A stretch of DNA of 64,000 nucleotides, from NCBI RefSeq assembly GCF_022811845.1, contig NZ_CP064266.1, forward strand, positions 682,001-746,000, written 5' to 3'. Position numbers and translations under genes: made by a program. The stretch is from Bacillus pseudomycoides (GTDB taxonomy: Bacteria; Bacillota; Bacilli; Bacillales; Bacillaceae_G). The notes under the pieces are model-generated. The model was given only the letters and a program-made list of their open reading frames with translations. It ran no database searches and had not been told where the DNA came from. Below, piece after piece: positions 7,489-15,964 of the stretch. The first letter of the stretch is position 1; each line of letters opens with the position of its first letter.

Positions 7489-9141
7489 TTACGCCCCTTT
7501 TGATTTCATCTTTATTTTCAGCTTGCCACCAAGCTTACGCTGAATCTTCTCTAAAGCTTCTCCGCCAAATACTCTTTCAAGTACACCTGTGCGAATTGCT
7601 AACAATCCATAAGTAAGGCCACCAATACCTGCACAAACTGCAACGGTAATAAGTGCACCAAATCGGCTCTCCGGCGAAATCACAAAGGATAAAATTCCTT
7701 GTGATAGTTTTACGACAATGACCATCGCAATTGTTAATATTGCAATTTGGAATGTTCGTTTATATACAACACCGAATGAATAGTGTGCATGTTTTCGAAT
7801 TTGTTTATTCGTATACAAAATAGAAGCTAGGAAGCCAATACCTGTTGCTAAAACAGCTCCAATTGTACCGAAGTAACGGATTAAAATCACATTACATAAA
7901 AACTTCAAAATAACGCCCATGCCAAGCGCAATAATCGCATGCTTCTGCTGATTAATTCCTTGCAATATCGCTGCAGTCACTGTAAATAAAGCAAATAATA
8001 ACGCAACTGGCGCATACCACATCAGTACTTGTCCACCTAATGGATCCTTTTCATAAAACGCTGTATAAATCGGATACGCAAGCGTCGAAATACCGACTAC
8101 CGCTGGTAATGTCAAGAACATATTTGCCTGGAATGTTTGTGTGATTTGTAGTTTTAAATAGCGAAATTGTTTTTCTGTAAATGATTTTGTAATAGCTGGA
8201 ACAAGCGTTAAACTAAACGCCGTCGCAAGCGACACAGGAATCATAATTAACTTATGCGTCCACATCGTAAAAATACCAAGTGCTCGCTCCGCAATATCAC
8301 CTTGTCCAATCGCTTGCATGATAGAGTTGAATGTTAATGTATCAATTTGTTGATATAAAGGAATTGTTAATCCAATAACAACATAAGGAATTGCATATGC
8401 AAATAATTCTTTAAATAATTGAATCGTACTTACTGTTGATTCTGGAACAGTTTGTTCAATTAAGTATTGATCGAGATGCTTTTTGCGTTTTAACCAGTAC
8501 CATATTAACACACCGAGCGCTCCCACAGCTGAAACAAACGCTGCAAAAGTTGCCACTCCAACTGCTGCTGCTACTGATCCTCCTATTACTTTAATGACAA
8601 TAAAACTACCCGCTAATAAAAAGACAATACGAATAATTTGTTCAATAATTTGTGATACCGTAGTTGGTCCCATTGATTGATGACCTTGGAAATAACCACG
8701 AATTAAGCTTGCTGCTGGTACAACAATAAGCGCAAAACTTACGAGGCGAATAATCATCGTAACGTCTTCTATACTATTTTGTACACTTTGTTTACCAAGC
8801 ATTGCCTCAGCAAATAATGGCGCAGACATGTAAAGAACTAAGAAGGAAAGGATTCCTGATGCAATCATCATAACCATTCCCGAGCGGAACATTCTCCGGC
8901 TCGTCTTATAATCTCCAAGCGCATTATATTTAGAAACAAACTTTGAAACAGCAAGTGGCACCCCTGCCGTTGCAATACTTAAAAAGATCGTATATGGAAT
9001 ATATCCATACGTATAGAGCGTTCCGCCTTCTGTGCCAACTAATGCATGAAATGGAAAGACATAAATCATGCCTAAGAACTTAACTAAAAAAGTTCCTAAC
9101 GTCACAATAAGCGTTCCGCGCAGAAATTTTGAATCGGACAT
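7489..9141 (-). CDS. ytgP: Lipid II flippase-like polysaccharide exporter YtgP/MurJ
   Basis: A 550-residue membrane protein of the MOP superfamily (SpoVB/MurJ type) with about 14 hydrophobic segments, beginning with GTLIVTLGTFLVKFLGMIYV near the N-terminus. The early PLAVSKFVSKYNALGD motif is typical of the Bacillus SpoVB-like group. B. subtilis YtgP moves lipid II across the membrane for peptidoglycan synthesis and is partly redundant with Amj. The start at 9141 follows TAGGAGGATCATCT. The C-terminus is Lys-rich and cytosolic. It is divergent from ytfP. Confidence 0.88.
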   Translation of the reverse strand: MSDSKFLRGTLIVTLGTFLVKFLGMIYVFPFHALVGTEGGTLYTYGYIPYTIFLSIATAGVPLAVSKFVSKYNALGDYKTSRRMFRSGMVMMIASGILSFLVLYMSAPLFAEAMLGKQSVQNSIEDVTMIIRLVSFALIVVPAASLIRGYFQGHQSMGPTTVSQIIEQIIRIVFLLAGSFIVIKVIGGSVAAAVGVATFAAFVSAVGALGVLIWYWLKRKKHLDQYLIEQTVPESTVSTIQLFKELFAYAIPYVVIGLTIPLYQQIDTLTFNSIMQAIGQGDIAERALGIFTMWTHKLIMIPVSLATAFSLTLVPAITKSFTEKQFRYLKLQITQTFQANMFLTLPAVVGISTLAYPIYTAFYEKDPLGGQVLMWYAPVALLFALFTVTAAILQGINQQKHAIIALGMGVILKFLCNVILIRYFGTIGAVLATGIGFLASILYTNKQIRKHAHYSFGVVYKRTFQIAILTIAMVIVVKLSQGILSFVISPESRFGALITVAVCAGIGGLTYGLLAIRTGVLERVFGGEALEKIQRKLGGKLKIKMKSKGA

Positions 9142-9292
9142 AGATGATCCTCCTACATAATATAACGCTGAACTCTAACCTTTGTATTGTACCACAATTC
9201 TTCAGAGAAACAGTAACTCACTGAATTTTTCTTTTCCACGAAAACATGCTATTCTTTTAGGCAGGAAATGTAGAAAATGAGGTCGATATACT

Positions 9293-10564
9293 ATGCATTA
9301 TGATGTTATTGTCATCGGAGGAGGCCCTTCAGGATTAATGGCCGCAATCGGTGCTGCTGAAGAAGGCGCACGCGTCTTACTTCTTGATAAAGGAAATAAA
9401 CTTGGACGTAAACTTGCCATTTCTGGTGGCGGTCGCTGTAACGTAACAAATCGCTTGCCGCTTGATGAAATTGTCAAACATATACCTGGAAATGGTCGCT
9501 TTTTATACAGTGCCTTTTCTATTTTCAATAATGAAGATATTATTACATTCTTTGAAAAACTTGGCGTGAAGTTAAAAGAAGAAGATCACGGCCGCATGTT
9601 CCCTGTCTCTAATAAAGCACAATCGGTTGTAGATGCGTTATTAACGAGACTACAAGAACTAGGCGTTAAAATCCGTACGAATACACCAGTTGAAACAATC
9701 GAATATGCAGACGGTCAAACGAAAGCTGTTTTTCTCAAAACAGGTGAGATTCTTGAAACAAACCATGTTGTCATTGCAGTTGGCGGAAAATCTGTTCCTC
9801 ACACCGGTTCAACTGGGGACGGTTACGCTTGGGCTGAAAAAGCAGGGCATACAATTACCGAACTTTTCCCGACAGAAGTACCGATCCTTTCAAAAGAACC
9901 ATTTATTCAAGACCGTACGTTGCAAGGTCTTGCGCTTCGCGATATAAACCTTAGCGTCTTAAATCCAAAAGGAAAAGCAATCATCTCCCACAAGATGGAT
10001 ATGTTATTTACACATTTCGGTATTTCTGGCCCAGCAGCTCTTCGCTGTAGCCAATTTGTCGTAAAAGCACTTAAAAAATTCAAAACGAACAGCATTCAAA
10101 TGAGTATCGATGCATTGCCGGATGAAAATGCAGAACAGCTTTTCCAGCGTATGATGAAACAAATAAAAGAAGAGCCAAAAAAAGGTATTAAAAATGTGCT
10201 AAAAGGTTACGTTCCAGAACGTTATTTCTTATTCTTATTAGAGCGCAACGAAATTGATGGCAGCCAGCAAGCAGGACAAGTATCTCATGAAAAAATCCGT
10301 GCACTTGTGAAAGACTTTAAAGAATTCAAAGTAGCAGTAAACGGTACACAACCACTTGAAAAAGCATTCGTTACAGGCGGTGGTGTTTCTGTTAAAGAAA
10401 TTTATCCGAAAGAAATGTCTTCTAAATTAATGAATGGCCTATACTTCTGCGGAGAAGTTCTTGATATCCACGGCTATACAGGCGGCTATAATATCACTTC
10501 CGCCCTTATTACAGGCCGGATTGCCGGAACAACCGCAGGACAAAACGCAAAAATGCAATACTAA
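9293..10564 (+). CDS. ytfP: FAD-dependent oxidoreductase YtfP (HI0933/BaiN family)
   Basis: A 423-residue flavoprotein of the HI0933 family. The Rossmann FAD motif VIGGGPSGLMAAIGAAEEG is at about 7-25, GRKLAISGGGRCNVTN at about 38-53, and the C-terminal FAD loop reads VTGGGVSVKEI and FCGEVLDIHGYTGGYN. Related proteins reduce bile-acid intermediates in gut clostridia, but the substrate in Bacillus is not known. The start ATG follows GAGGTCGATATACT. A hairpin terminator follows directly. It corresponds to the end of the conserved ytmP-ytfP block. Confidence 0.88.
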   Translation: MHYDVIVIGGGPSGLMAAIGAAEEGARVLLLDKGNKLGRKLAISGGGRCNVTNRLPLDEIVKHIPGNGRFLYSAFSIFNNEDIITFFEKLGVKLKEEDHGRMFPVSNKAQSVVDALLTRLQELGVKIRTNTPVETIEYADGQTKAVFLKTGEILETNHVVIAVGGKSVPHTGSTGDGYAWAEKAGHTITELFPTEVPILSKEPFIQDRTLQGLALRDINLSVLNPKGKAIISHKMDMLFTHFGISGPAALRCSQFVVKALKKFKTNSIQMSIDALPDENAEQLFQRMMKQIKEEPKKGIKNVLKGYVPERYFLFLLERNEIDGSQQAGQVSHEKIRALVKDFKEFKVAVNGTQPLEKAFVTGGGVSVKEIYPKEMSSKLMNGLYFCGEVLDIHGYTGGYNITSALITGRIAGTTAGQNAKMQY

Positions 10565-10607
10565 AAAAGAAACACGAGTGGATTCTTTCCATTCCTGTTT
10601 CTTTTTT
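10563..10607 (+). terminator. Terminator of ytfP
   Basis: AAAAAAGAAACA and TGTTTCTTTTTT pair around a partly paired loop, ending in a T run. Confidence 0.75.
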
Positions 10608-10675
10608 GTTGCTTTATATAGCTTAGTAGCTTTATATTTTATAATGTTGAATAATCGAAACAAAGGGGAAAACAT

Positions 10676-12112
10676 ATGCGAAAAAAAGTCATGATATCTT
10701 TAATGTTAATGACGTTCCTTTCCGCTGTGGAAGGAACGATTGTAAGTACAGCAATCCCTCGTATAACGAGCGATTTATCTGGCGTTGAACTTGTTAGCTG
10801 GGTATATGCAATTTATATGCTCGCAACAGCTGTCTCAACTCCAATCTACGGCAAATTAGCCGATTTGTTTGGTCGTAAAAAAGTACTGCTCATTGGCGCA
10901 GCCATCTTTTTAATCGGTTCTGCACTATGCGGAGTCGTTACATCGATGGAACAATTAATCTTCTTCCGCGCGCTTCAAGGTATCGGTGCCGGTGCTGTTA
11001 TGCCGATTACAATGACGATTATTGGAGACTTATATAGCGAAGCGAAAGACCGTGCGAAAGCACAAGGCTGGATGAGTGCTGTTTGGGGCGTTTCCGGTGT
11101 TATCGGGCCATTAGTAGGCGGATTCTTAGTAGACTCCCTTTCTTGGCGCTACATCTTCTTCTTAAATGTGCCATTTGGAATTCTTGCTTGCGCGATGATC
11201 GCCATTTCGTATAAAGAGTCAATCAAACCAGCGAAACATCATATCGATTATCCTGGTGCAATCATCTTCTCACTAAGTGCAATCGCCTTACTATATGCAC
11301 TCTTAACAGGAAGCAGTAAGCAAAACTGGAGCGACATTACAATTATTGGCCTCTTAATCTTTGCGGCTGTTTCATTCATTATTTTCTTATTCGTTGAGAA
11401 AAAATCTCCAGAGCCGTTAATTCCGTTAGCACTTTTCTCTAATCGTACCTTGTCAACGGTAAACATATTAACACTGATTGCTGGTGCCATGATTATTAGT
11501 ATTACAATGTACCTGCCGATTTGGAGCCAAGGAGTATTAGGAAAAAATGCAACAGAAGCTGGACTTATTCTTATGCCAATTCCTGTTATGTGGACATTCG
11601 GCGCCATTTTTTCTGGTAATTTAGTCGGTAAGTTGCAAACGAAACAAATTATTTTACTCGGCGCTAGTATTTTATCAGTTGCAACTTTCTTACTGTTTAT
11701 CTTATCCACTCATTCACCGGCATTTCTCATTTATGTTGCCGTTGGATTGTTCGGTTTAGGAATGGGACTCATTACACCAATTTATATGATAACAATCCAA
11801 GCAGCTGTTCCTGCACATACACGTGGTACAGCAGTTGGCTTAAACACATTTATTAATACATTTAGCCAAACGTTAGGTGCTGCTGTCTTCGGAACGATCT
11901 TTAATACAATGATCCATAAACAAGGCATTAAAAATCTCGATTTAGTCTCCTCAGGCGGACACAGTGCAGCAACTAATGTAGTAACAGAATCTCAAGAGGC
12001 ATTGGCTTCTAGCGTTCATGTTATTTATATGAGTACATTTGCGCTTGCACTTCTTACACTATTTATCGGCTGGCTTCTATTAAAGCCAGCTAGTCAGACT
12101 GCTGAACAGTAA
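10676..12112 (+). CDS. 14-TM multidrug exporter of the DHA2 (EmrB/QacA) MFS family
   Basis: A 478-residue proton-driven exporter. The N-terminus reads LMTFLSAVEGTIVSTAIP, the motif D1 of 14-TM exporters. Motif A is GKLADLFGRKK (about 59-69), and motif C is GVSGVIGPLVGGFLVD (about 137-152). Fourteen hydrophobic segments can be counted. The start ATG follows AAGGGGAAAACAT. No regulator is adjacent on the same strand; the nearest is the convergent ArsR gene. The substrates cannot be told from sequence, though drugs or toxic amphiphiles are usual for the family. Confidence 0.88.
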   Translation: MRKKVMISLMLMTFLSAVEGTIVSTAIPRITSDLSGVELVSWVYAIYMLATAVSTPIYGKLADLFGRKKVLLIGAAIFLIGSALCGVVTSMEQLIFFRALQGIGAGAVMPITMTIIGDLYSEAKDRAKAQGWMSAVWGVSGVIGPLVGGFLVDSLSWRYIFFLNVPFGILACAMIAISYKESIKPAKHHIDYPGAIIFSLSAIALLYALLTGSSKQNWSDITIIGLLIFAAVSFIIFLFVEKKSPEPLIPLALFSNRTLSTVNILTLIAGAMIISITMYLPIWSQGVLGKNATEAGLILMPIPVMWTFGAIFSGNLVGKLQTKQIILLGASILSVATFLLFILSTHSPAFLIYVAVGLFGLGMGLITPIYMITIQAAVPAHTRGTAVGLNTFINTFSQTLGAAVFGTIFNTMIHKQGIKNLDLVSSGGHSAATNVVTESQEALASSVHVIYMSTFALALLTLFIGWLLLKPASQTAEQ

Positions 12113-12146
12113 AAAAAGAGGCTGATCGCTTATAGTGATCAGCCTC
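12111..12146 (-). terminator. Terminator of the ArsR/SRPBCC operon (minus strand)
   Basis: On the minus strand GAGGCTGATC-N9-GATCAGCCTC is followed by a run of T. The perfect 10 bp stem points toward the converging exporter gene. Confidence 0.75.
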
Positions 12147-12161
12147 TTCAGCATATTGGGA

Positions 12162-12189
12162 AACAAGAGCCAACAGACTCTTGTTTTTT
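12162..12189 (+). terminator. Terminator of the MFS exporter gene
   Basis: AACAAGAG and CTCTTGTT pair around an 8 nt loop, followed by TTTT on the plus strand. Confidence 0.7.
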
Positions 12190-12287
12190 GTTGTTATTTG
12201 GCGGAAGGTCGATAACCTTTAGCGAATCGCTGATATAATTTCACTTATCATTTTACACCTTATCAACCTCATATATAAGGATCGCAC

Positions 12288-12611
12288 TTACTCCTCATTT
12301 TCCACCACGTATTTAAGCATGGACAATTTATTGTTCCAAAGCTGTTCATAATACGAAAGCCACTCTTGTAACTCAGCTAACGGCTCAAGGTGTAAGCGAT
12401 ATATCTTTTCTCTCCCAACCTTTCTTCCGCTTACTAATTTCGCTTCTGAAAGAATGTGAAGATGCTTTGCTACTGCTGTACGACTCATCGGAAAATGATC
12501 TGTTATTTTAGAAATTGGTAATTCTTTTTCAGTTAATAACCGGAGTACTTCTCGGCGTGTTGGATCAGCAATTGCTTGAAAGACATCATATTTCGCTGCT
12601 GATGAGGACAC
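12288..12611 (-). CDS. ArsR-family winged-helix repressor
   Basis: A 107-residue regulator with a typical ArsR fold: FQAIADPTRREVLRLLTEKE (about 11-30) and the recognition helix in MSRTAVAKHLHILSEAKLV. No metal-binding Cys cluster is seen, so it belongs to the non-metal ArsR group that travels with SRPBCC proteins. The start is GTG at 12609-12611, immediately after the TAA of the upstream SRPBCC gene, with AAGGATAA as ribosome site. The two are translationally linked. Two copies of an operator-like sequence stand in front of the operon. Confidence 0.88.
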   Translation of the reverse strand: MSSSAAKYDVFQAIADPTRREVLRLLTEKELPISKITDHFPMSRTAVAKHLHILSEAKLVSGRKVGREKIYRLHLEPLAELQEWLSYYEQLWNNKLSMLKYVVENEE

Positions 12612-13040
12612 TTATCCTTCAACAACCTTTTTCAATTTTTCATTCACAATAGCTACCCAGCCGCCTGCCATTCTATCACGAATAACAGAACTTTTCTCAT
12701 TTGCTTTCGGAAGAACTGTATCAGGCTGTTTCCATCCACCATGAATAAGAGTGAACTCCGTTTTATCACCTAAATCTTTTAAAACAAATGAAACGACCCA
12801 GCCATCAGTATCCCATGAAAAAGATAAACGATGAGGCTCTTCAATTTCTAACACTTTACATGGAGATGGCCCGAAAGGTGATTGTACATGAAACTCATGC
12901 CCTACCTTCGGCTCAAAGTCATTTGGCATAAACCAAGACGCAATTCCTTCTGCAGTAGATACTGTATTCCATACCTTTTGAATAGGCGCTTCAAAAATAA
13001 CGGTTTGTGTAATATCTTGTAATGTATTTTGCTGATTCAT
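12612..13040 (-). CDS. SRPBCC/AHSA1-type ligand-binding domain protein
   Basis: A 142-residue single-domain protein of the START/Bet v1-like superfamily. It has the opening VIFEAPIQKVWNTVSTAEGIASWFMP (quoted in part: VIFEAPIQKVWNTVS), the middle HRLSFSWDTDGWVVSFVL and the C-terminal helix RMAGGWVAIVNEKLKKV. Such proteins bind small hydrophobic ligands; the ligand here is unknown. It is the first gene of a two-gene operon and its stop codon abuts the GTG start of the ArsR gene. In many genomes the ArsR gene comes first, so the order is worth noting. Confidence 0.85.
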   Translation of the reverse strand: MNQQNTLQDITQTVIFEAPIQKVWNTVSTAEGIASWFMPNDFEPKVGHEFHVQSPFGPSPCKVLEIEEPHRLSFSWDTDGWVVSFVLKDLGDKTEFTLIHGGWKQPDTVLPKANEKSSVIRDRMAGGWVAIVNEKLKKVVEG

Positions 13041-13068
13041 ATTAGATCTCCTTTGTTTGGCATTAAAT

Positions 13069-13117
13069 TATAACACCTTTTGGTTTTGCTTATTAACAAT
13101 ATAACACCTTTTGGTTT
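13069..13117 (-). promoter_or_regulatory. Duplicated operator-like sequence before the SRPBCC/ArsR operon
   Basis: The 18 bp sequence TATAACACCTTTTGGTTT occurs twice, at 13069-13086 and 13100-13117, 31 bp apart (about three helical turns). On the transcribed strand it reads AAACCAAAAGGTGTTATA. The copy nearer the gene overlaps a TATAAT hexamer (complement of 13067-13072), a likely -10. This is the layout expected for autorepression by the ArsR protein. Confidence 0.7.
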
Positions 13118-13163
13118 CATGTCAAGAAACCTTCATTCTTATATAATCCCTACTTAAAAACAT

Positions 13164-13192
13164 AAAAAAGAGCTTCCTCAGCAGCTCTTTTT
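13164..13192 (-). terminator. Terminator of cse60
   Basis: On the minus strand AAAAAGAGCT and AGCTCTTTTTT pair around an 8 nt loop directly after the coding end. Confidence 0.75.
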
Positions 13193-13374
13193 TATGTTTT
13201 ATATATGACCATCGCCGAAAAACAATAAATTTGATTTTCATCGTCATTAATGGATACACCAACTTGATATTTAATATCTACAAATTGGTTTTCATCAAGC
13301 TTCTTCAAAAACACATTTACGGAGTCTTCTAAGTCCTTCTCATGACTTTCATCGAACACCTTAACGCGAATCAT
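13192..13374 (-). CDS. cse60: Sporulation protein Cse60
   Basis: A 60-residue protein starting MIRVKVFDESHEKDLEDSVN and ending YCFSAMVIYKT, which I recognise as Cse60. B. subtilis cse60 is a mother-cell gene under sigma-E control with no known biochemical role. It lies 12 bp after the stop of the small gene at 13387-13599, with GGATGG as ribosome site, so the two are probably one transcript. A terminator follows at once. Confidence 0.85.
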   Translation of the reverse strand: MIRVKVFDESHEKDLEDSVNVFLKKLDENQFVDIKYQVGVSINDDENQIYCFSAMVIYKT

Positions 13375-13386
13375 GTTAACACCATC

Positions 13387-13599
13387 CTAGATCGCATGAT
13401 TATTGCCACGGTGCGTATCTATGATGCGATAAAACTTACCATCTTCATATATATATCCGTCTTCTAACACATATTTCTTATCTTCAGTATAGACATAAAA
13501 CTTACCTATCATAAATTTACTTGTATACAATTCTAAATAATTTGATTTAAATTTTGCTACTACCTTATTTGTAATATCAATTTTTATTGTCCGCCCCAC
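13387..13599 (-). CDS. Small hypothetical protein upstream of cse60
   Basis: I place the start at GTG 13597-13599 because AAAGGAGGGAGAGAAG stands 8 bp before it. The open frame extends to 13701, but that extension has no ribosome site. The resulting 70-residue protein is rich in Tyr, Lys and beta-strand pattern (YLELYTSKFMIGKFYVY, KYVLEDGYIYEDGKFYRI) with no signal peptide or membrane segment. Linkage to cse60 suggests expression in sporulation; this is inference. I do not recognise the family. Confidence 0.75.
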   Translation of the reverse strand: MGRTIKIDITNKVVAKFKSNYLELYTSKFMIGKFYVYTEDKKYVLEDGYIYEDGKFYRIIDTHRGNNHAI

Positions 13600-13798
13600 C
13601 TTCTCTCCCTCCTTTAAAAAGAACGGATTTAGGTATATTGTATTAGCGATTTTACATTTTATGATTAAAAATAAGTGGATATGCCTTACATTTTTCACCA
13701 AAAGTTCCTCAAGACACCCTACTTTTCATTTACGACTCTTTCAAAAAACGCTGTGTTTTTTCAGATAAAAATAGGATGAAAATTTCACCCTGAAATTA

Positions 13799-13828
13799 TT
13801 GACATAAATATATAATATATGTTAATAT
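13799..13828 (+). promoter_or_regulatory. Sigma-A type promoter of the CarD-like gene
   Basis: TTGACA (13799-13804) and TAATAT (13823-13828) are separated by 18 bp in a very A/T-rich stretch, about 70 bp before the start codon. Confidence 0.6.
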
Positions 13829-13897
13829 AATAAATTTGATATTTTTCTCCATATATGTTATCATTACATGTAGTTACCACATATGGAGGTGGATGAT

Positions 13898-14377
13898 TTG
13901 TTTCAAATCGGTGATAAAATTGTTTACCCTATGCACGGAGCAGGAATAATCGAAGCAATTGAGGATAAAGAAGTGTTAGGAAAAACACGTCAATATTGTG
14001 TGATACACATGGTAATTAGCGATATGCAAGTGATGATCCCTATGGATAAAGTAGAAAATTCAGGCATACGTTATGTTGTCGACAAAAACACATTAAACGA
14101 TGTATTAGTTGACATTCATAATGGTGAAGCTGACCACTCACTCTCATGGAAACAAAGATATACCATGAATATGGAGAAAATGAAAAATGGGAATCTCTCA
14201 GATGGCGCTGAAGTTGTTCGTGATTTAATTCGCCGCAATAAAGAAAGAGCATTAAATGCGAGTGAAAAGCAAATGCTAGACAACGCACGCAGAATTTTAA
14301 TTAGTGAAGTTGCACTTGTGCAAAATGTTTCAGAAAATCAAGCAACTGATTTTCTACAAGATACTATCAATCATTAA
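13898..14377 (+). CDS. CarD/CdnL-type RNA polymerase-binding regulator
   Basis: A 159-residue protein. The N-terminal CarD/TRCF RNA-polymerase interaction domain begins MFQIGDKIVYPMHGAGIIEA and runs to about residue 60. An all-helical C-terminal domain (about 75-155) carries LSWKQRYTMNMEKMKNG and LIRRNKERALNASEKQML. I set the start at TTG 13898, because GGAGG sits 8 bp before it; the upstream ATG at 13883 is itself inside that ribosome site. Such proteins bind the polymerase beta subunit and stabilise open complexes. It converges with narK. A link to nitrate respiration is only positional. Confidence 0.85.
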   Translation: MFQIGDKIVYPMHGAGIIEAIEDKEVLGKTRQYCVIHMVISDMQVMIPMDKVENSGIRYVVDKNTLNDVLVDIHNGEADHSLSWKQRYTMNMEKMKNGNLSDGAEVVRDLIRRNKERALNASEKQMLDNARRILISEVALVQNVSENQATDFLQDTINH

Positions 14378-14399
14378 TACACGAATCCCTAATTTGTAT

Positions 14400-14423
14400 A
14401 AATAGCGTTCAGCTATTTTTTTG
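14400..14423 (+). terminator. Terminator of the CarD-like gene
   Basis: AAATAGC-GTTCA-GCTATTT followed by a T run, 23 bp after the stop. Confidence 0.75.
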
Positions 14424-14428
14424 TTTAT

Positions 14429-14468
14429 ATAAGAAAAAGATGTCTATGGATAGACATCTTTTTCTTAT
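14429..14468. terminator. Bidirectional terminator between the CarD-like gene and narK
   Basis: ATAAGAAAAAGATGTCTA and its complement pair around a 4 nt loop. The A/T flanks serve either direction, and it lies next to the narK stop. Confidence 0.8.
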
Positions 14469-14469
14469 A

Positions 14470-15639
14470 TTATTTACTATTTAACATCACTAACAGCTTC
14501 TCTTGACTATACATCCAAACTGTAATAATTAAACATGCAAGCGCTACTTCTGACAGTGCCATAAACCCAATTGCATAATGACCAGTTAATTGGAATAGTA
14601 ACGTTAAAATTAACGGCGGGAAAAATCCTCCTAATCCTCCTAAAGCTGCGACAAGTCCGTTTACAACCCCTGCTTGCTCAGAAAAGTACATTGGTACTAA
14701 TTTGAAGATTGTTCCATTTCCAATTCCAGCGCAAAATGCGACTAGTAAGCAACCAAATGTATACACGTTCATACTTGGCATAAACGATAAAATAATACCA
14801 GATAATGTGAGGCCAATAAATACGAAGATTAAAATTTTAAATGGATTAAATTTATCACCGAGCCAACCACCAATTGGGCGCATAATCGTTGCTAATACGA
14901 TGAATCCAGCTGTCCGCATACCTGCATCTACTTTTTCTAGTTCGAAATGAGATACTAAGAAATTGGGTAAGTATACCGTAAATGCAACGAATGAGCCAAA
15001 AGTTAAGAAATAGAAAATACATAAGAACCAAAGTTTTTCATTTTTGTATACACCTTTTAACTGTTCCATTAATGGTGTGTTCACTTTTCTCTCATTACGA
15101 TCACCTAGTAAAAAATTCAGAAGTGCGAAGATAGCAAGTAAGATTAAAAAGGATTGGACAGTTGCTCTCCATCCAAATGAAGTCGCAATAACAGGTGCTA
15201 AGAAAGATGTAACTGCTGTTCCTGCATTACCTACACCGTAAATACCATTTACAAAACCGTGACGCTCTTTTGGATAATACTTCGGTAAAGACGTTACCCC
15301 TACAGAGAATACAGCTCCGCCAATCCCTGCAAATAAACCGCCAATAATTAAATCCATCATCGAATTCGCAATACTAATATAAAAGACAGGGAATAGTAAA
15401 ATAATAAAGCTTATAAAGAATAATTTTCTCGCTCCGTAACGATTGGTCCAATAACCAATTGGTATTCGAAGCACAGATCCTAAAATAACGGGTACTGCTG
15501 TAACAAGGGAAATTTGTCCTGCTGTTAACGCAATGTCTGCTTTAATAAATGGCATTAACGAAGATAAAATCACCCAAACCATAAATCCAATAATAAGATT
15601 ATAAGTTTGTAACCCTAACTGAAAATTCGGACTTCTCAT
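14470..15639 (-). CDS. narK: Nitrate/nitrite transporter NarK (MFS)
   Basis: A 389-residue 12-TM transporter of the NNP family that takes up nitrate and/or exports nitrite. The N-terminus has FMVWVILSSLMPFIKADI, then RIPIGYWTNRYGARKLF (motif A). The nitrate signature-like Gly-rich segment GGLFAGIGGAVFSVGVTSLP is in TM4-5, and a second one, FCAGIGNGTIFKLVP, is in the C-half. The start at 15639 follows AGGAGGCGAAAAGG. It is the last gene of the moeA-mobB-moaE-moaD direction, 91 bp after moaD, with an inverted repeat in its leader. It serves the narGHJI enzyme encoded 8 kb away. Confidence 0.93.
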   Translation of the reverse strand: MRSPNFQLGLQTYNLIIGFMVWVILSSLMPFIKADIALTAGQISLVTAVPVILGSVLRIPIGYWTNRYGARKLFFISFIILLFPVFYISIANSMMDLIIGGLFAGIGGAVFSVGVTSLPKYYPKERHGFVNGIYGVGNAGTAVTSFLAPVIATSFGWRATVQSFLILLAIFALLNFLLGDRNERKVNTPLMEQLKGVYKNEKLWFLCIFYFLTFGSFVAFTVYLPNFLVSHFELEKVDAGMRTAGFIVLATIMRPIGGWLGDKFNPFKILIFVFIGLTLSGIILSFMPSMNVYTFGCLLVAFCAGIGNGTIFKLVPMYFSEQAGVVNGLVAALGGLGGFFPPLILTLLFQLTGHYAIGFMALSEVALACLIITVWMYSQEKLLVMLNSK

Positions 15640-15692
15640 CCTTTTCGCCTCCTATTTTGTTCAATGTTTCACAATATATGTTAATTCCCTCC

Positions 15693-15722
15693 AGTCTAAT
15701 CACGTACTTCCGTGATTAGACT
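15693..15722 (-). other. Perfect 12 bp inverted repeat in the narK leader
   Basis: AGTCTAATCACG and CGTGATTAGACT flank 6 bp. On the narK strand no T run follows the stem, so it is not a standard terminator. It could be a regulator site, an mRNA-stabilising stem or a weak attenuator between moaD and narK. Confidence 0.6.
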
Positions 15723-15730
15723 GAAAAAAA

Positions 15731-15964
15731 TCAACCACCGCTCACTGGCGGAATCAATGCGACAACATCACCTGATTGTATTTTGTCATCTTCATTTGCA
15801 TATTCCTCATTGATAGCGACCATAATTTGCTCTGAAACTGCGATATGATGTTCTTTTGTAATCATATCCTTTAATTCTGCAACGGTAATATTTTCACAGT
15901 CTATTTTTAGCTCGTTTGTTCCGGCTTCTTCTTGTAAATGCGCAAATAATAATACTTGAATCAT
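15731..15964 (-). CDS. moaD: Molybdopterin synthase sulfur carrier subunit MoaD
   Basis: A 77-residue ubiquitin-like protein ending in PPVSGG. The C-terminal Gly-Gly is adenylated and thiocarboxylated by MoeB and then donates sulfur to precursor Z in the MoaD/MoaE synthase. The N-terminus MIQVLLFAHLQEEAG is typical. Its ATG overlaps the moaE stop by 4 bp (ATGA), and AAAGGAGATGAGAAA precedes it, so translation is coupled. It is cytoplasmic. Confidence 0.92.
   Translation of the reverse strand: MIQVLLFAHLQEEAGTNELKIDCENITVAELKDMITKEHHIAVSEQIMVAINEEYANEDDKIQSGDVVALIPPVSGG

Noticed and set aside
13883..13897. ATG at 13883 as start of the CarD-like gene
   Set aside because: That ATG is part of the GGAGG ribosome site; TTG 13898 has correct spacing.
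15658..15673. Fnr-like sequence TGTTC-N6-TCACA in front of narK
   Set aside because: Two mismatches in one half-site, and its position would put a class II start inside narK.
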